A stretch of 64,000 nucleotides of DNA. It comes from Saprospiraceae bacterium. GTDB taxonomy: Bacteria > Bacteroidota > Bacteroidia > Chitinophagales > Saprospiraceae. Positions within the stretch are counted from its first letter, which is position 1. Each line of letters starts with the position of its first letter. Below the pieces are notes generated by a model. The model was not told where the DNA came from and ran no database searches. It saw only the letters and a program-made list of their open reading frames with translations. This document shows, piece by piece, positions 45,185 through 53,108 of the stretch. Both the position numbers and the translations under genes were made by a program. Location of the stretch: contig JABWBR010000027.1 in the NCBI GenBank assembly GCA_013360405.1, forward strand, positions 1-64,000, written 5' to 3'.

Positions 45185-46205
45185 CCCCCGCCCCACCCTG
45201 CACTGGCTGCGCCGCAGCATAGAAGCTACCGGGGGTCACGGCTCGTCGGCCTATTTTTCGCCTATTCGCGGCTGGGCGCCCGCCTACCCTGAAACAACAG
45301 GTTACCTCATTGAAACCCTGTTCGACAGTGCCCATCATTTTCAGGAAGAACAATGGCGCGACCTGGCCTTGCAGTGCGCCGACTGGCTGCTGGGGCTGCA
45401 ACATCCTTCGGGGGCTTTTCCGGGGGGTGTAGGTGAAAAAGGTGCCCCTTTGGTCTTCGATACCGGCATGATCCTTTTCGGGTTGGAGCGCAGCTGGCGG
45501 GAAACGGGCGAAGAGCGATATCTGGAAGCAGCCCGCCGCGCCGCCCACTGGCTGTTGGAAGTGCGCGATGAGCAAGGCGTATGGTCGAGCCATGCCTATC
45601 AGCCGGGGTATATTCCGGCGTACTATTCCTATGTGGTTTGGGCGATTATAAAAACGGCCATTTCGCTTAACAAACGGGAGCTGGTGGACGATTTACAACC
45701 CACCATGCTGCATTTGCTCAACTTATCGCAGCCCGGAGGTTATTTAGCCAACTCGGCTTTTCGGCCGGGCGAGCAGGCCACTACGCACACCATTGCTTAC
45801 ACCTTGCGCGGTTGGTGTGAGGTGGCTGCATTGCTGAACGACCATTCGGCATTGCAAACTGCCTGCGCTATTGCCGACCAGCTAGCCGATGATTATGACC
45901 GAAAGGGCAAAATTGCGGGGAGATATGACGCGTCGGGAAAAGGGGATTATTCATTTGTTTGTATCACCGGCTATGCCCAGCTCAGCGTCGCTTTTTTGCG
46001 CTTATCGCAAATAACCCGCCACGAGCGCTATGCAGACCTGGCCGGTAACCTGTATGCAGCTGTCAAAAAAGCGCCTTCGGTCATACCGCTGAGTGGGTAT
46101 CAGGGCGGCATCGCAGGTTCCAGTCCCTTGTGGGGCGCCTACCAACCGTGGCGTTATCTCAACTGGGCCGCCAAGTTTTATGTGGATGCGGCATTGGTAT
46201 CATGA
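45177..46205 (+). CDS. Alpha/alpha-barrel (six-hairpin-like) protein
   Basis: The 342-residue product shows the repeated helix pairs of an (alpha/alpha)6 barrel: WRDLALQCADWLLGLQHPSGAFPGG, RYLEAARRAAHWLLEVRDEQGVW and ATTHTIAYTLRGWCEVAALL. This fold includes unsaturated glucuronyl hydrolases, epimerases and cellobiose epimerase-like enzymes. No family-specific catalytic pair could be fixed, so the activity stays open. It follows the FemAB-like gene with an eight-base overlap and belongs to the glycan cluster. A truncated signalling gene is fused at its 3' boundary. Confidence 0.75.
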   Translation: MTNPRPTLHWLRRSIEATGGHGSSAYFSPIRGWAPAYPETTGYLIETLFDSAHHFQEEQWRDLALQCADWLLGLQHPSGAFPGGVGEKGAPLVFDTGMILFGLERSWRETGEERYLEAARRAAHWLLEVRDEQGVWSSHAYQPGYIPAYYSYVVWAIIKTAISLNKRELVDDLQPTMLHLLNLSQPGGYLANSAFRPGEQATTHTIAYTLRGWCEVAALLNDHSALQTACAIADQLADDYDRKGKIAGRYDASGKGDYSFVCITGYAQLSVAFLRLSQITRHERYADLAGNLYAAVKKAPSVIPLSGYQGGIAGSSPLWGAYQPWRYLNWAAKFYVDAALVS

Positions 46206-46851
46206 GGTAAAAAAAGAGGCCGTCGAACGGTTGAAAAACCAGGACTTCGACCTTATTCTGATGGATGTGCAAATGCCCGAAATGAGCGGGACGGAAGCCG
46301 CCCAATACATCCGGCAACATTTTAAAGGTGCAAAACAAGTAATCCCCATTATCGCGCTATCAGCCTCTACCACTCCCGAAGAAATCGAAAAAAACCTCGA
46401 ATCGGGCATGAACCGCCACCTCGGCAAACCCTTCAAACCGCAGGAGTTGGCGGCGGCCATCGCTGAGATGCTGCAACTTACCCCCGTTGAGGCACTACCC
46501 GCATCATCTGATAAAAGTACGAACCATAACCCGGCAAACTCCGATGGCCCTTTCGACCTCAGCTTCCTGCGCGACTTTTGCGCCGGCGACGAGGAGCAAG
46601 TGCAGCATTTTTTACAAAAATTTAAAGCACAGTGCCCGCTGGAAATGGAACAGTTGGAAAACGCTTTTCAACAAGAGGATAGGGAAGGCATCTATCAGGC
46701 GGCGCATAGTATTAAGCCGCAACTGGAATTTGTGGGCCTGACAGGCGCGGCTCGTATCGCTACGGCCCTGGAACAAGGAGCGCGCAAAGAAGCGTCGATT
46801 GAAGCCTTACGGGGTTTGGCAGAGCAATTGAAGCGTAATTTAGCCGTTTGA
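46186..46851 (+). pseudogene. Truncated REC-Hpt remnant of a hybrid histidine kinase
   Basis: The readable frame starts abruptly with KKEAVERLKNQDFDLILMDVQMPEMSG, the second half of a receiver domain including its phospho-acceptor Asp. It goes on through IIALSAS and LGKPFKPQELAAAI to a C-terminal Hpt domain with the phospho-acceptor His in AAHSIKPQLEFVGL. The first about 45 residues of the receiver and the whole kinase are missing. The break coincides with the 3' end of the barrel gene. An in-frame ATG at 46186 overlaps that gene by 20 bases, so a fragment could still be translated. Confidence 0.75.
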
Positions 46852-46973
46852 TAATCAAGAAATAATGTAAAACCCACATCCCTATGCCCAAATCAACTCC
46901 CGGTGGCAGATCGGGTTGGGTAGCACGATGGGTTCCGTTGATAATCTCATGTAAAAATAAACTTAAAATACAT

Positions 46974-47003
46974 TTTGTTTTATAAAAAAATAAACTATTT
47001 TTG
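46974..47003 (+). promoter_or_regulatory. Promoter of the SRPBCC gene
   Basis: TTTG (46974-46977), an 18-base spacer and TATTTTTG (46996-47003) form a near-consensus Bacteroidota promoter, 54 bases before the ATG at 47058. It supports that start over a frame opening at 47001. Confidence 0.7.
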
Positions 47004-47057
47004 TTATCTAAAAATATACGCCCGATTGTTTCACCAATAAACAAGCTCACACCCACC

Positions 47058-47903
47058 ATGAAAAGATTCCAATTTTCTATCGCCATCGATGCGCCTGCCG
47101 ACAAAGTATGGTGGACGCTATGGAACGACCCGTCTTACCGCCAATGGGCCAGCGTCTTTCACGAAGGTTCTTATGCCGTTTCGGATTGGAATCAGGGCAG
47201 TAAAATCCATTTTCTAGCCCCAGGCGGCGATGGCATGTTCAGCATCATTGAGGAGTGCAAGCCTGGCGAGGTAATGAAATTCAAACACCTGGGCATGGTG
47301 AAGGATTTCGAGGAGCAACCCGAAAACGATGAAATGAAGGCATGGAGCGGGGCAATAGAGATGTATACCCTTACCCATAGCGGAGGCACAACTACCCTGC
47401 TCGTTGAAATAGACATCGTGGAAAGTCATGCCGATTATTTCAGCGAAACCTTTCCCAAAGCGCTACAAGCTGTCAAACAACTCGCCGAAAATTTTGCCCT
47501 CATCGTCACGGCTAAAGTACAAGCGCCTATAGAAAAAGTATGGGCATGCTGGACCTCGCCCGAGCACATCACCCAATGGTGCCAGGCTTCGGACGATTGG
47601 CATGCCCCCTATGCAGAAAACGACTTATCGGTTGGCGGTACATTCAAAACCACGATGGCTGCAAAAGACGGCAGCATGAGCTTTGACTTTGAAGGCGTCT
47701 ATACCGCCGTTGAACCCTTGAAAATGATAGCTTATACAATGGCTGACGACAGGAAGGTTCGAATCGATTTTTCAGCTCAGGATGGCGAAACCCATATCAT
47801 CGAAACTTTTGAACCGGAAAGCATGAATTCCTGGGATTTGCAGCAAACCGGCTGGCAGGCTATTTTGGATAATTTTAGAAAGCATGCGGAAGGTGTCTCC
47901 TGA
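47058..47903 (+). CDS. Tandem SRPBCC (AHSA1-like) domain protein
   Basis: From 47058 the product is 281 residues with two START/SRPBCC lipid-binding-fold domains of the activator-of-Hsp90-ATPase type. The first (about 1-150) has FSIAIDAPADKVWWTLWND. The second (about 152-281) has AKVQAPIEKVWACWTSPEHITQW, DLSVGGTFKTTMAAKDG and ending LQQTGWQAILDNFRKH. Single-domain relatives are common; this is a fusion of two. The ligand is unknown. Confidence 0.88.
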   Translation: MKRFQFSIAIDAPADKVWWTLWNDPSYRQWASVFHEGSYAVSDWNQGSKIHFLAPGGDGMFSIIEECKPGEVMKFKHLGMVKDFEEQPENDEMKAWSGAIEMYTLTHSGGTTTLLVEIDIVESHADYFSETFPKALQAVKQLAENFALIVTAKVQAPIEKVWACWTSPEHITQWCQASDDWHAPYAENDLSVGGTFKTTMAAKDGSMSFDFEGVYTAVEPLKMIAYTMADDRKVRIDFSAQDGETHIIETFEPESMNSWDLQQTGWQAILDNFRKHAEGVS

Positions 47904-48027
47904 CAGCCTGAATATGCTTTACCCGCAATAATATTGCCTATTGCCGGCTAATGCAAATGGTTAAATGAATATTTTTTATCTTAAAAATTGCCCGACCGCT
48001 TGCACAGCAATAATATTTGTCGTTATT

Positions 48028-48047
48028 TTGAGACAAATTCGTCTTAA
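48028..48047 (+). promoter_or_regulatory. Dyad operator upstream of the Rrf2 gene
   Basis: TTGAGA-N8-TCTTAA, nearly a perfect dyad, lies 19 bases before the GTG start. The same pattern, TTAAGA-N8-TCTTAA, lies before norB (48541-48560). Twenty-five-base windows around the two (48026-48050 and 48539-48563) share most positions. A -7-like TTATTTTG (48023-48030) overlaps the operator. Autoregulation is likely. Confidence 0.65.
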
Positions 48048-48066
48048 ATAATCAGTTTTATCCAAA

Positions 48067-48507
48067 GTGAAGGTATTATCAAAGGCAAGCGCATACGGAC
48101 TACGCGCGCTACTATATATCGTTGCCCATAAAAAACATGGGGATTACGTTAGCATCAGGGAAATGTCAGAAGAACTGAATATTTCCTTCCATTTTTTGAC
48201 CAAAATACTCCAATCGCTTACTCAACAAGGGCTGCTGGAATCGTACCGGGGCCCCAACGGAGGGATTACCCTGAAAAGGCCGCCGAATGAGATCTTCCTG
48301 ATCGATGTGGTGAAAATCCTCGACGGCGAAGACTTTTTCGATACCTGCCTGCTTAGTCTGCCAGGCTGCGGCGAAGCCGAACCCTGCCCCGTTCACGACT
48401 TTTGGAAAGTGACCAAGGCAGCGCTGAAAAACGAGTTTGCCTCCACCTCACTGACCGAGTTGGGTACAAAGATCAGCGAAAACCGGCTCAGATTAACCGA
48501 CGATTAA
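48067..48507 (+). CDS. Rrf2-family (NsrR-like) transcription regulator
   Basis: The 146-residue product, started by GTG, has an N-terminal winged helix (LSKASAYGLRALLYIVAHKK, ISFHFLTKILQSLTQQGLLESYRGPNGG). It also has three cysteines in CLLSLPGCGEAEPC (about residues 97-110), spaced C-x6-C-x5-C, the site where Rrf2 proteins bind an iron-sulfur cluster. NsrR members sense nitric oxide. It lies 153 bases upstream of the NO reductase gene on the same strand and shares its operator. Confidence 0.9.
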   Translation: MKVLSKASAYGLRALLYIVAHKKHGDYVSIREMSEELNISFHFLTKILQSLTQQGLLESYRGPNGGITLKRPPNEIFLIDVVKILDGEDFFDTCLLSLPGCGEAEPCPVHDFWKVTKAALKNEFASTSLTELGTKISENRLRLTDD

Positions 48508-48540
48508 TGCTTTGAAGAGGCCATATTTTTTTTCTCTGTT

Positions 48541-48571
48541 TTAAGACATAATACTCTTAAATCTTATTTTG
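48541..48571 (+). promoter_or_regulatory. Operator and core promoter of norB
   Basis: The dyad TTAAGA-N8-TCTTAA (48541-48560) is followed at once by TTATTTTG (48564-48571), a -7-like box. The -33 region falls inside the dyad, so a bound Rrf2 protein would block RNA polymerase. Confidence 0.65.
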
Positions 48572-48587
48572 TGCTTTTACATGGTCT

Positions 48588-48622
48588 TACCCCGCCACGG
48601 CGGCTTGAGCCGAAAAGGGGTA
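48588..48622 (+). promoter_or_regulatory. Stem-loop in the norB leader
   Basis: Outer TACCCC (48588-48593) pairs with GGGGTA (48617-48622), and inner CGGC-TTGA-GCCG (48601-48612) forms a second stem. It lies in the 5' leader about 40 bases before the ATG. It may stabilise the mRNA or regulate it; there is no T-run. Confidence 0.5.
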
Positions 48623-48660
48623 TATGAAACACTTTTTATACCTAAAAACAATAACTAACC

Positions 48661-51066
48661 ATGAAAGAAGAGAAACATGTTGGCGCTAATGGCACTTCGA
48701 GCATTAGCTATTTCATGAACACCAAAAACTGGTGGCAACCTATGGTGTTCATCCTGATCATCAGCCTGGCCGGCGTTGGCATGATCGGCTACCAGACCTA
48801 CAACGACGCTCCACCCATGACCGGCTTTACATCGCCTTCAGGCCAGATATTGATAAACCAGAAGACGATAGAGGATGGGCAAAAGGTATTCCACAAGTAC
48901 GCCCTGATGGAATACGGTTCGTTTTTCGGCGACGGCGCGCAAAGAGGCCCCGATTTCACCGCGGAAGCCCTGCACCAATTAACCGTCAGCATGAACGAAT
49001 ACTATCTGCTGACCTTCCAAAAAGAAAACGGACGCGAAGCCACCGATATGGAGGCTAAAATAATTGGCGAAAACATAAAATCAGAGCTTAAGGAAAACAG
49101 GTACGAAAAATCAGAAAACATCGTAACCCTCACCGAAGCGCAAACCTATGCCCTTGGAAAGCTCAAGACCTATTATACGGATATTTTTATCGACAACAAT
49201 ACCGAAGGCTCTTTCCCTCCTCAAGATTATATTACAAACAGACAAGAGGTGGAAGACCTGGCCTCCTTCTTCTTCTGGGGCGCCTGGGTATGCGCCGTTG
49301 AGCGACCCGGCAAAAATTTCAGCTATACCCACAACTGGCCCTACGACGCTGCCGCCGGCAATACGCCTACCTCTCCGGTAATACTGTGGAGCGTATTGGG
49401 TCTGCTGGGTTTTGTACTCGCCTGCGGCATCGTATTGTATTTTATCGGCCAATACAACCAGCTTCCCAACAAGTTTTTCAAACCCTCCGAAAAAGACTTG
49501 CTCACAGCTGAGCGGGTGGGCAATTTCAAACCTACCCGAACCCAAAAGGCCACTTACAAATTTTTTGCAGTGGCTATCCTCCTGTTTTTCATACAAGTAT
49601 CAAGCGGATTAATCACCATCAATGATTTCGTCAACTTCCTCGGATTTTTCGGCATTCACACTTCCGAGGCTTTCCCGGTGACCATTTCGCGCAGTTGGCA
49701 CCTGATGCTGGCGCTCTATTGGATCTCCACCTGCTGGATAGCCTCTTCTATTTTTATCCTCCCCATTTTATCTAAAAAAGAAATACCCGGGCAGCTGCGA
49801 CTCATCAATGTGCTGTTTGTGATGCTATTCGTACTGGTCGGCGGTTCGCTGGCAGGTATGGTAATGGGGCCGAAAGGGCTCCTGGGCGACTGGTGGTATA
49901 TGCTTGGGCATCAGGGCTGGGAGTACGTCGATTTTGGGCGGATATACCAGGTATTGCTCATGGGCATCTTTGTACTGTGGGGAGTCGTGGTATTCAGAGG
50001 GGTCAGGCCGGCCTTCGTCAAAGGAGAACCCTGGAACCTGCCCAACTGGATTTTGTATTCCGTCATAGGCATCCCGCTGCTATTCCTTTCCGGTTTTGTG
50101 GGCAAACCCGAGACCAATTTTGTAATCGCCGACTTTTGGAGGTGGATGGTCATTCACATGTGGGTAGAAGCCTTCTTTGAAGTATTCATCACCGTCATCG
50201 TCAGCTATTTGATGGTGCTCATGGGATTGGTAAGCCGCCAGGCCGCCATCAGGGTCGTATTTTTTGCTACTATTTTGTTCCTGGGTACAGGCTTGCTCGG
50301 TATATCCCACAACTTTTACTGGAATGCCAAACCGGTGGCCACCATGGCGCTGGGATCGGTATTTTCTACATTGCAGTTTGTCCCTCTAATCCTCTTAACA
50401 GTTGAAGCCTGGCGTTTTAAAAACATGCCCAGGCTTGCTGTTAATGGGGTAGAGCGCAAAGAGATACCCAATTTCGGATTTCCGGAAGTGTTTATGTTTC
50501 TCATTGCCGTCAACTTTTGGAATTTCTTCGGCGCGGGCGTTATGGGGATTATCGTCAACCTGCCCATTATGAACTACTTCGAGCACGGCTCGTACCTCAC
50601 GATCAACCACGCGCACGCAGCCCTGATGGGTGTGTACGGCAATATTTCGCTGGCGGCACTTCTTTTCGCTTCCAGGTTATTGCTCAAGCCCAATCGCTGG
50701 AACCAAAAAGTGGTCATGTTTTCTTTCTGGTCGATAAACGCCGGACTGATGCTGATGGTCATGCTCGATTTATTCCCCGCCGGCGCCATACAATTCAAGT
50801 CAATCGTGGATAACGGCCTATGGTATGCCCGTTCAGAAGCCTTCATCGGCGGCGGCGTGTTTAAATCACTTACATGGATGCGCGGCATCGGCGCCACTTT
50901 GTTCTTTTTTGGCGGCGTCATACCCCTCACCTGGTTTATCGTGTCGAGGATCAGGTCGCTAAAAACTCCCACCGACACTTTTGCATCTATCGATACCCCC
51001 CTTGAAAATAACCCCATTCAGTCAGAAAACCACCTGAAGCCGGAAGAAGAAACAATAGCTGTCTAA
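48661..51066 (+). CDS. norB: Quinol-dependent nitric oxide reductase, fused form
   Basis: The 801-residue protein is a qNOR: an N-terminal helix and soluble NorC-like domain without a heme-c motif (about 1-240), followed by a NorB core of about twelve helices. Conserved metal ligands are visible in SRSWHLMLALYW, FWRWMVIHMWVEAFFEVF and YLTINHAHAALMGVYGN. It reduces NO to N2O in the inner membrane with electrons from quinol, for detoxification or partial denitrification. No other denitrification gene is in the window, which favours detoxification. Its promoter carries the Rrf2-type operator. Confidence 0.95.
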   Translation: MKEEKHVGANGTSSISYFMNTKNWWQPMVFILIISLAGVGMIGYQTYNDAPPMTGFTSPSGQILINQKTIEDGQKVFHKYALMEYGSFFGDGAQRGPDFTAEALHQLTVSMNEYYLLTFQKENGREATDMEAKIIGENIKSELKENRYEKSENIVTLTEAQTYALGKLKTYYTDIFIDNNTEGSFPPQDYITNRQEVEDLASFFFWGAWVCAVERPGKNFSYTHNWPYDAAAGNTPTSPVILWSVLGLLGFVLACGIVLYFIGQYNQLPNKFFKPSEKDLLTAERVGNFKPTRTQKATYKFFAVAILLFFIQVSSGLITINDFVNFLGFFGIHTSEAFPVTISRSWHLMLALYWISTCWIASSIFILPILSKKEIPGQLRLINVLFVMLFVLVGGSLAGMVMGPKGLLGDWWYMLGHQGWEYVDFGRIYQVLLMGIFVLWGVVVFRGVRPAFVKGEPWNLPNWILYSVIGIPLLFLSGFVGKPETNFVIADFWRWMVIHMWVEAFFEVFITVIVSYLMVLMGLVSRQAAIRVVFFATILFLGTGLLGISHNFYWNAKPVATMALGSVFSTLQFVPLILLTVEAWRFKNMPRLAVNGVERKEIPNFGFPEVFMFLIAVNFWNFFGAGVMGIIVNLPIMNYFEHGSYLTINHAHAALMGVYGNISLAALLFASRLLLKPNRWNQKVVMFSFWSINAGLMLMVMLDLFPAGAIQFKSIVDNGLWYARSEAFIGGGVFKSLTWMRGIGATLFFFGGVIPLTWFIVSRIRSLKTPTDTFASIDTPLENNPIQSENHLKPEEETIAV

Positions 51067-51115
51067 CCGCTTCTTGTTGGCATTGATTTCATGCGAATAC
51101 TATCACTTTGGGTAA

Positions 51116-51152
51116 GAGCCGGGCAGATATTGCACGCTGTCCGGCTCTCTTT
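51116..51152 (+). terminator. Rho-independent terminator after norB
   Basis: AGAGCCGGGCAG pairs with CTGTCCGGCTCT with one G-T wobble, over about ten bases of loop, and is followed by CTTT. It ends the norB transcript before the small secreted gene at 51178. Confidence 0.8.
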
Positions 51153-51177
51153 AAAAAATGCACAAATAGCCTCTATC

Positions 51178-51705
51178 ATGAAACAGATAATGTTCATTAT
51201 CATGGCCTCTACCCTATTTTCTATTTTTTCCGCAAATGGACAGGATTCTATTGCAAACCGCGGCGTTGCGGGATATCATGTTGGCGTAGTACAACCCATT
51301 TTTGCTGCGCATCAGGGTGAAATCGATTACCTGACCCAATCCAGTTTTTATGCAATCGGTTTTCCGATAGGAATTACTTTTCATACGCCCGGCAAACTGA
51401 AATTCGACCTGGAGTTTGTCCCATTTGTCAAACCCTACCTCAATTCAAGCCGGGCATACGACGTCCATTTGTTATTTCATCCGGGCGTACTAATCCCCCT
51501 TTCAAAAGGATTTACGTTCGGTGTTAGATTTGCATTCGAAACCGGCACAGGTCAATTTGGTTTTACTCCCCTGCTCAACAAATCTTTCCCCACAGGCAAA
51601 GGACACACCTTTTTTATCGAACTGGTGGCGCCCGGGCGTTTCGGCCCCGCGAAAAATTCGGGTTATACGCAAATCGGGGGATTGCATGTGGGGTTGGGGT
51701 TTTAG
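51178..51705 (+). CDS. Secreted/outer-membrane hypothetical protein
   Basis: From the ATG at 51178 the product is 175 residues with a signal peptide (MKQIMFIIMASTLFSIFSANGQ). The remainder has an alternating hydrophobic pattern with an aromatic C-terminus (IGGLHVGLGF), suggesting a small outer-membrane barrel of unknown substrate. A frame opening at 51091 runs through the norB terminator and is not credible. Position after norB does not prove a link. Confidence 0.75.
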   Translation: MKQIMFIIMASTLFSIFSANGQDSIANRGVAGYHVGVVQPIFAAHQGEIDYLTQSSFYAIGFPIGITFHTPGKLKFDLEFVPFVKPYLNSSRAYDVHLLFHPGVLIPLSKGFTFGVRFAFETGTGQFGFTPLLNKSFPTGKGHTFFIELVAPGRFGPAKNSGYTQIGGLHVGLGF

Positions 51706-51711
51706 GAAAAG

Positions 51712-51795
51712 TGTATGAGGGTTGATGAGAGGGTATGAGGGATTATTAGGGGTAAAAGTGTATATTTTCCCCCTAAACCCTCATAAACCTTCCCA
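51712..51795. repeat. Inverted word-array (tatgaggg / ccctcata)
   Basis: Words such as gtatgagggttgatgag (51712-51752) face ccctaaaccctcataaacc (about 51767-51792). It belongs to the same word family as 28762-28861. It runs from the stop of the upstream gene to the start of the GNAT gene. Confidence 0.65.
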
Positions 51796-52281
51796 ATGAT
51801 CACCCTCAGACCCCCCACCATCGACGATTTGCCCCTGCTGCAACACTGGGACGAGCAGCCCCACGTCATCGAATCCGACCCCAACGACGATTGGGAATGG
51901 GAAACCGAACTGCTGCGCAACCCCGATTGGCGCGAACAACTGATCGCCGAACACGACCGTAGGCCCGTCGGGTTTGTCCAGATCATTGACCCCAAACGCG
52001 AAGAAACGCACTACTGGGGCGAAGACGTGGCCGACAACCTTCGCGCTATCGACATCTGGATCGGCGAAGAATCGGATACCAACAAGGGCTACGGTACCCA
52101 GATGATGCGCCTGGCGCTGGAACGCTGCTTTGCCGACCCCGCCGTGACGGCTGTGCTTATCGACCCCCTGGCTTCCAATACAGCGGCGCACCGCTTTTAT
52201 GAGCGACTCGGCTTTCAGTTTGTCGAAAGACGCACATTTGGGGAAGACGATACTTTTGTGTACCGGTTGGGTCGGTTTTAG
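51796..52281 (+). CDS. GNAT acetyltransferase, aminoglycoside 6'-acetyltransferase-like
   Basis: The 161-residue product has the GNAT fold, with the acetyl-CoA site in TNKGYGTQMMRLALERCF and a terminal NTAAHRFYERLGFQFVERR. The N-terminal IRPPTIDDLPLLQHWDEQPHV-like opening and the DPLASN segment recall AAC(6') enzymes and their many non-resistance relatives. The substrate cannot be told from sequence, so a drug-resistance role should not be assumed. Confidence 0.85.
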   Translation: MITLRPPTIDDLPLLQHWDEQPHVIESDPNDDWEWETELLRNPDWREQLIAEHDRRPVGFVQIIDPKREETHYWGEDVADNLRAIDIWIGEESDTNKGYGTQMMRLALERCFADPAVTAVLIDPLASNTAAHRFYERLGFQFVERRTFGEDDTFVYRLGRF

Positions 52282-52544
52282 ACTTTGCGTCTTTGCAATA
52301 TTTGCCGGGGTGATGTGGTAGATTCCCTGTACCGACGAGCCGTGGATACGCTTAATAGTCTTGTACCCTATGAATTTTCTTTTGTCATGCCCGCAAGGGC
52401 ATCTGCACACGAAACACTTGAACGGGCAAGTGCTAGCGCGATGTTGTAGATTCCCTTCGGGAAAGACAAAAAAGGACGATAACCGGCTATGCACAGACGA
52501 CACTCGTCGGTAGCGGGAATTCAAGCGATTTTTGCCCGGAAAAA

Positions 52545-52634
52545 TTCCGTGAAATCCAAAAAATCCGCGTAATCCGTGATTCAGACAGCGGTGTTAGAAT
52601 CACGGATTCCACAGATTAAACGGATTTCACGGAA
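52545..52634. repeat. Long hairpin (ttccgtgaaatcc / ggatttcacggaa)
   Basis: The left arm (52545-52582) and right arm (52597-52634) are imperfect reverse complements of about 38 bases with a 14-base loop. Around it (52282-52726) are smaller hairpins, for example ATGCCC-gca-GGGCAT near 52387; no gene was seen in that stretch. Confidence 0.7.
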
Positions 52635-52860
52635 GGGAAAAACAAGTTGCAAAGAGGTAATCTTTTCGAAGCATGAGAAAAGGTGACATCTCAAACCTGA
52701 TTCACTGCCCCCTCCCTTCGCCGGAGCTACCAGGCGGAGGTAGTGAAAGTTGGTATTAGATCCCAGGCGCTGGGGGCCAGGATGCAGGAGGAGCGACTGG
52801 ACAGCTCGTACGCGCTACCGGCGTCCTTGGAGGCCGGCATTCGGGAATTGCGTGCTGTAT

Positions 52861-52984
52861 TGGCAAGGCGAAAGCCGAGGTTGTTGTTGCGGTTGTCCGG
52901 GGTGTTGTTGTTCCGGTTAGCGCAACGCGCGTTGACGGGGTTGTTGTTCCACGACCCGCCACGGTTAACCCGGTTGGAGCCACT
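52861..52984 (-). repeat. DGR template repeat (TR)
   Basis: These 124 bases match the variable repeat at 55218-55341 except at 20 positions, and every one of the 20 is an adenine in the TR sense (minus) strand. On that strand TR reads through 14 AAC codons at positions that are diversified in the target. It lies 124 bases downstream of the reverse transcriptase stop. An in-frame reading exists (52727-52996) but it is not a gene: it is the TR seen as protein, Asn-rich because AAC is the best mutable codon. Confidence 0.97.
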
Positions 52985-53006
52985 CACGCCGCTCACCCTT
53001 TTTCTT

Positions 53007-53108
53007 GAATTGCGGATTGCGGAATTCGGATTGCGGATTGATCAAGGAAAAATCCGAATTCCGAAATCCGAATTCCGAAATAGAAAATTGCGGATTTCGG
53101 ATTTTGTC
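53007..53108. repeat. Inverted word-array between the DGR reverse transcriptase and TR
   Basis: The left arm (53007-53040, attgcgg and attcggattgcgg units) faces 53050-53079 (aaatccgaattccg units). A further forward copy (53081-53106) follows. It uses the same words as 8155-8234. It abuts the RT stop codon and ends 22 bases from the TR, so it would lie in the TR-containing RNA. Confidence 0.7.

Noticed and set aside
46093-46185. Start of the REC-Hpt frame at 46093.
   Set aside because: That stretch is the 3' part of the barrel gene in another frame and shows no receiver similarity.
51091-51177. N-terminal extension of the 51178 gene.
   Set aside because: It reads through the norB terminator, and the signal peptide begins at 51178.
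51796-52281. Calling the GNAT gene an aminoglycoside resistance gene.
   Set aside because: The similarity is general to GNAT enzymes; the substrate cannot be read from sequence.
52727-52996. An open frame with an Asn-rich stretch and a GGSW motif, looking like a small protein gene.
   Set aside because: It is the DGR template repeat read as protein plus its flank; the Asn codons are AAC sites for adenine mutagenesis, and no signal for translation is present.
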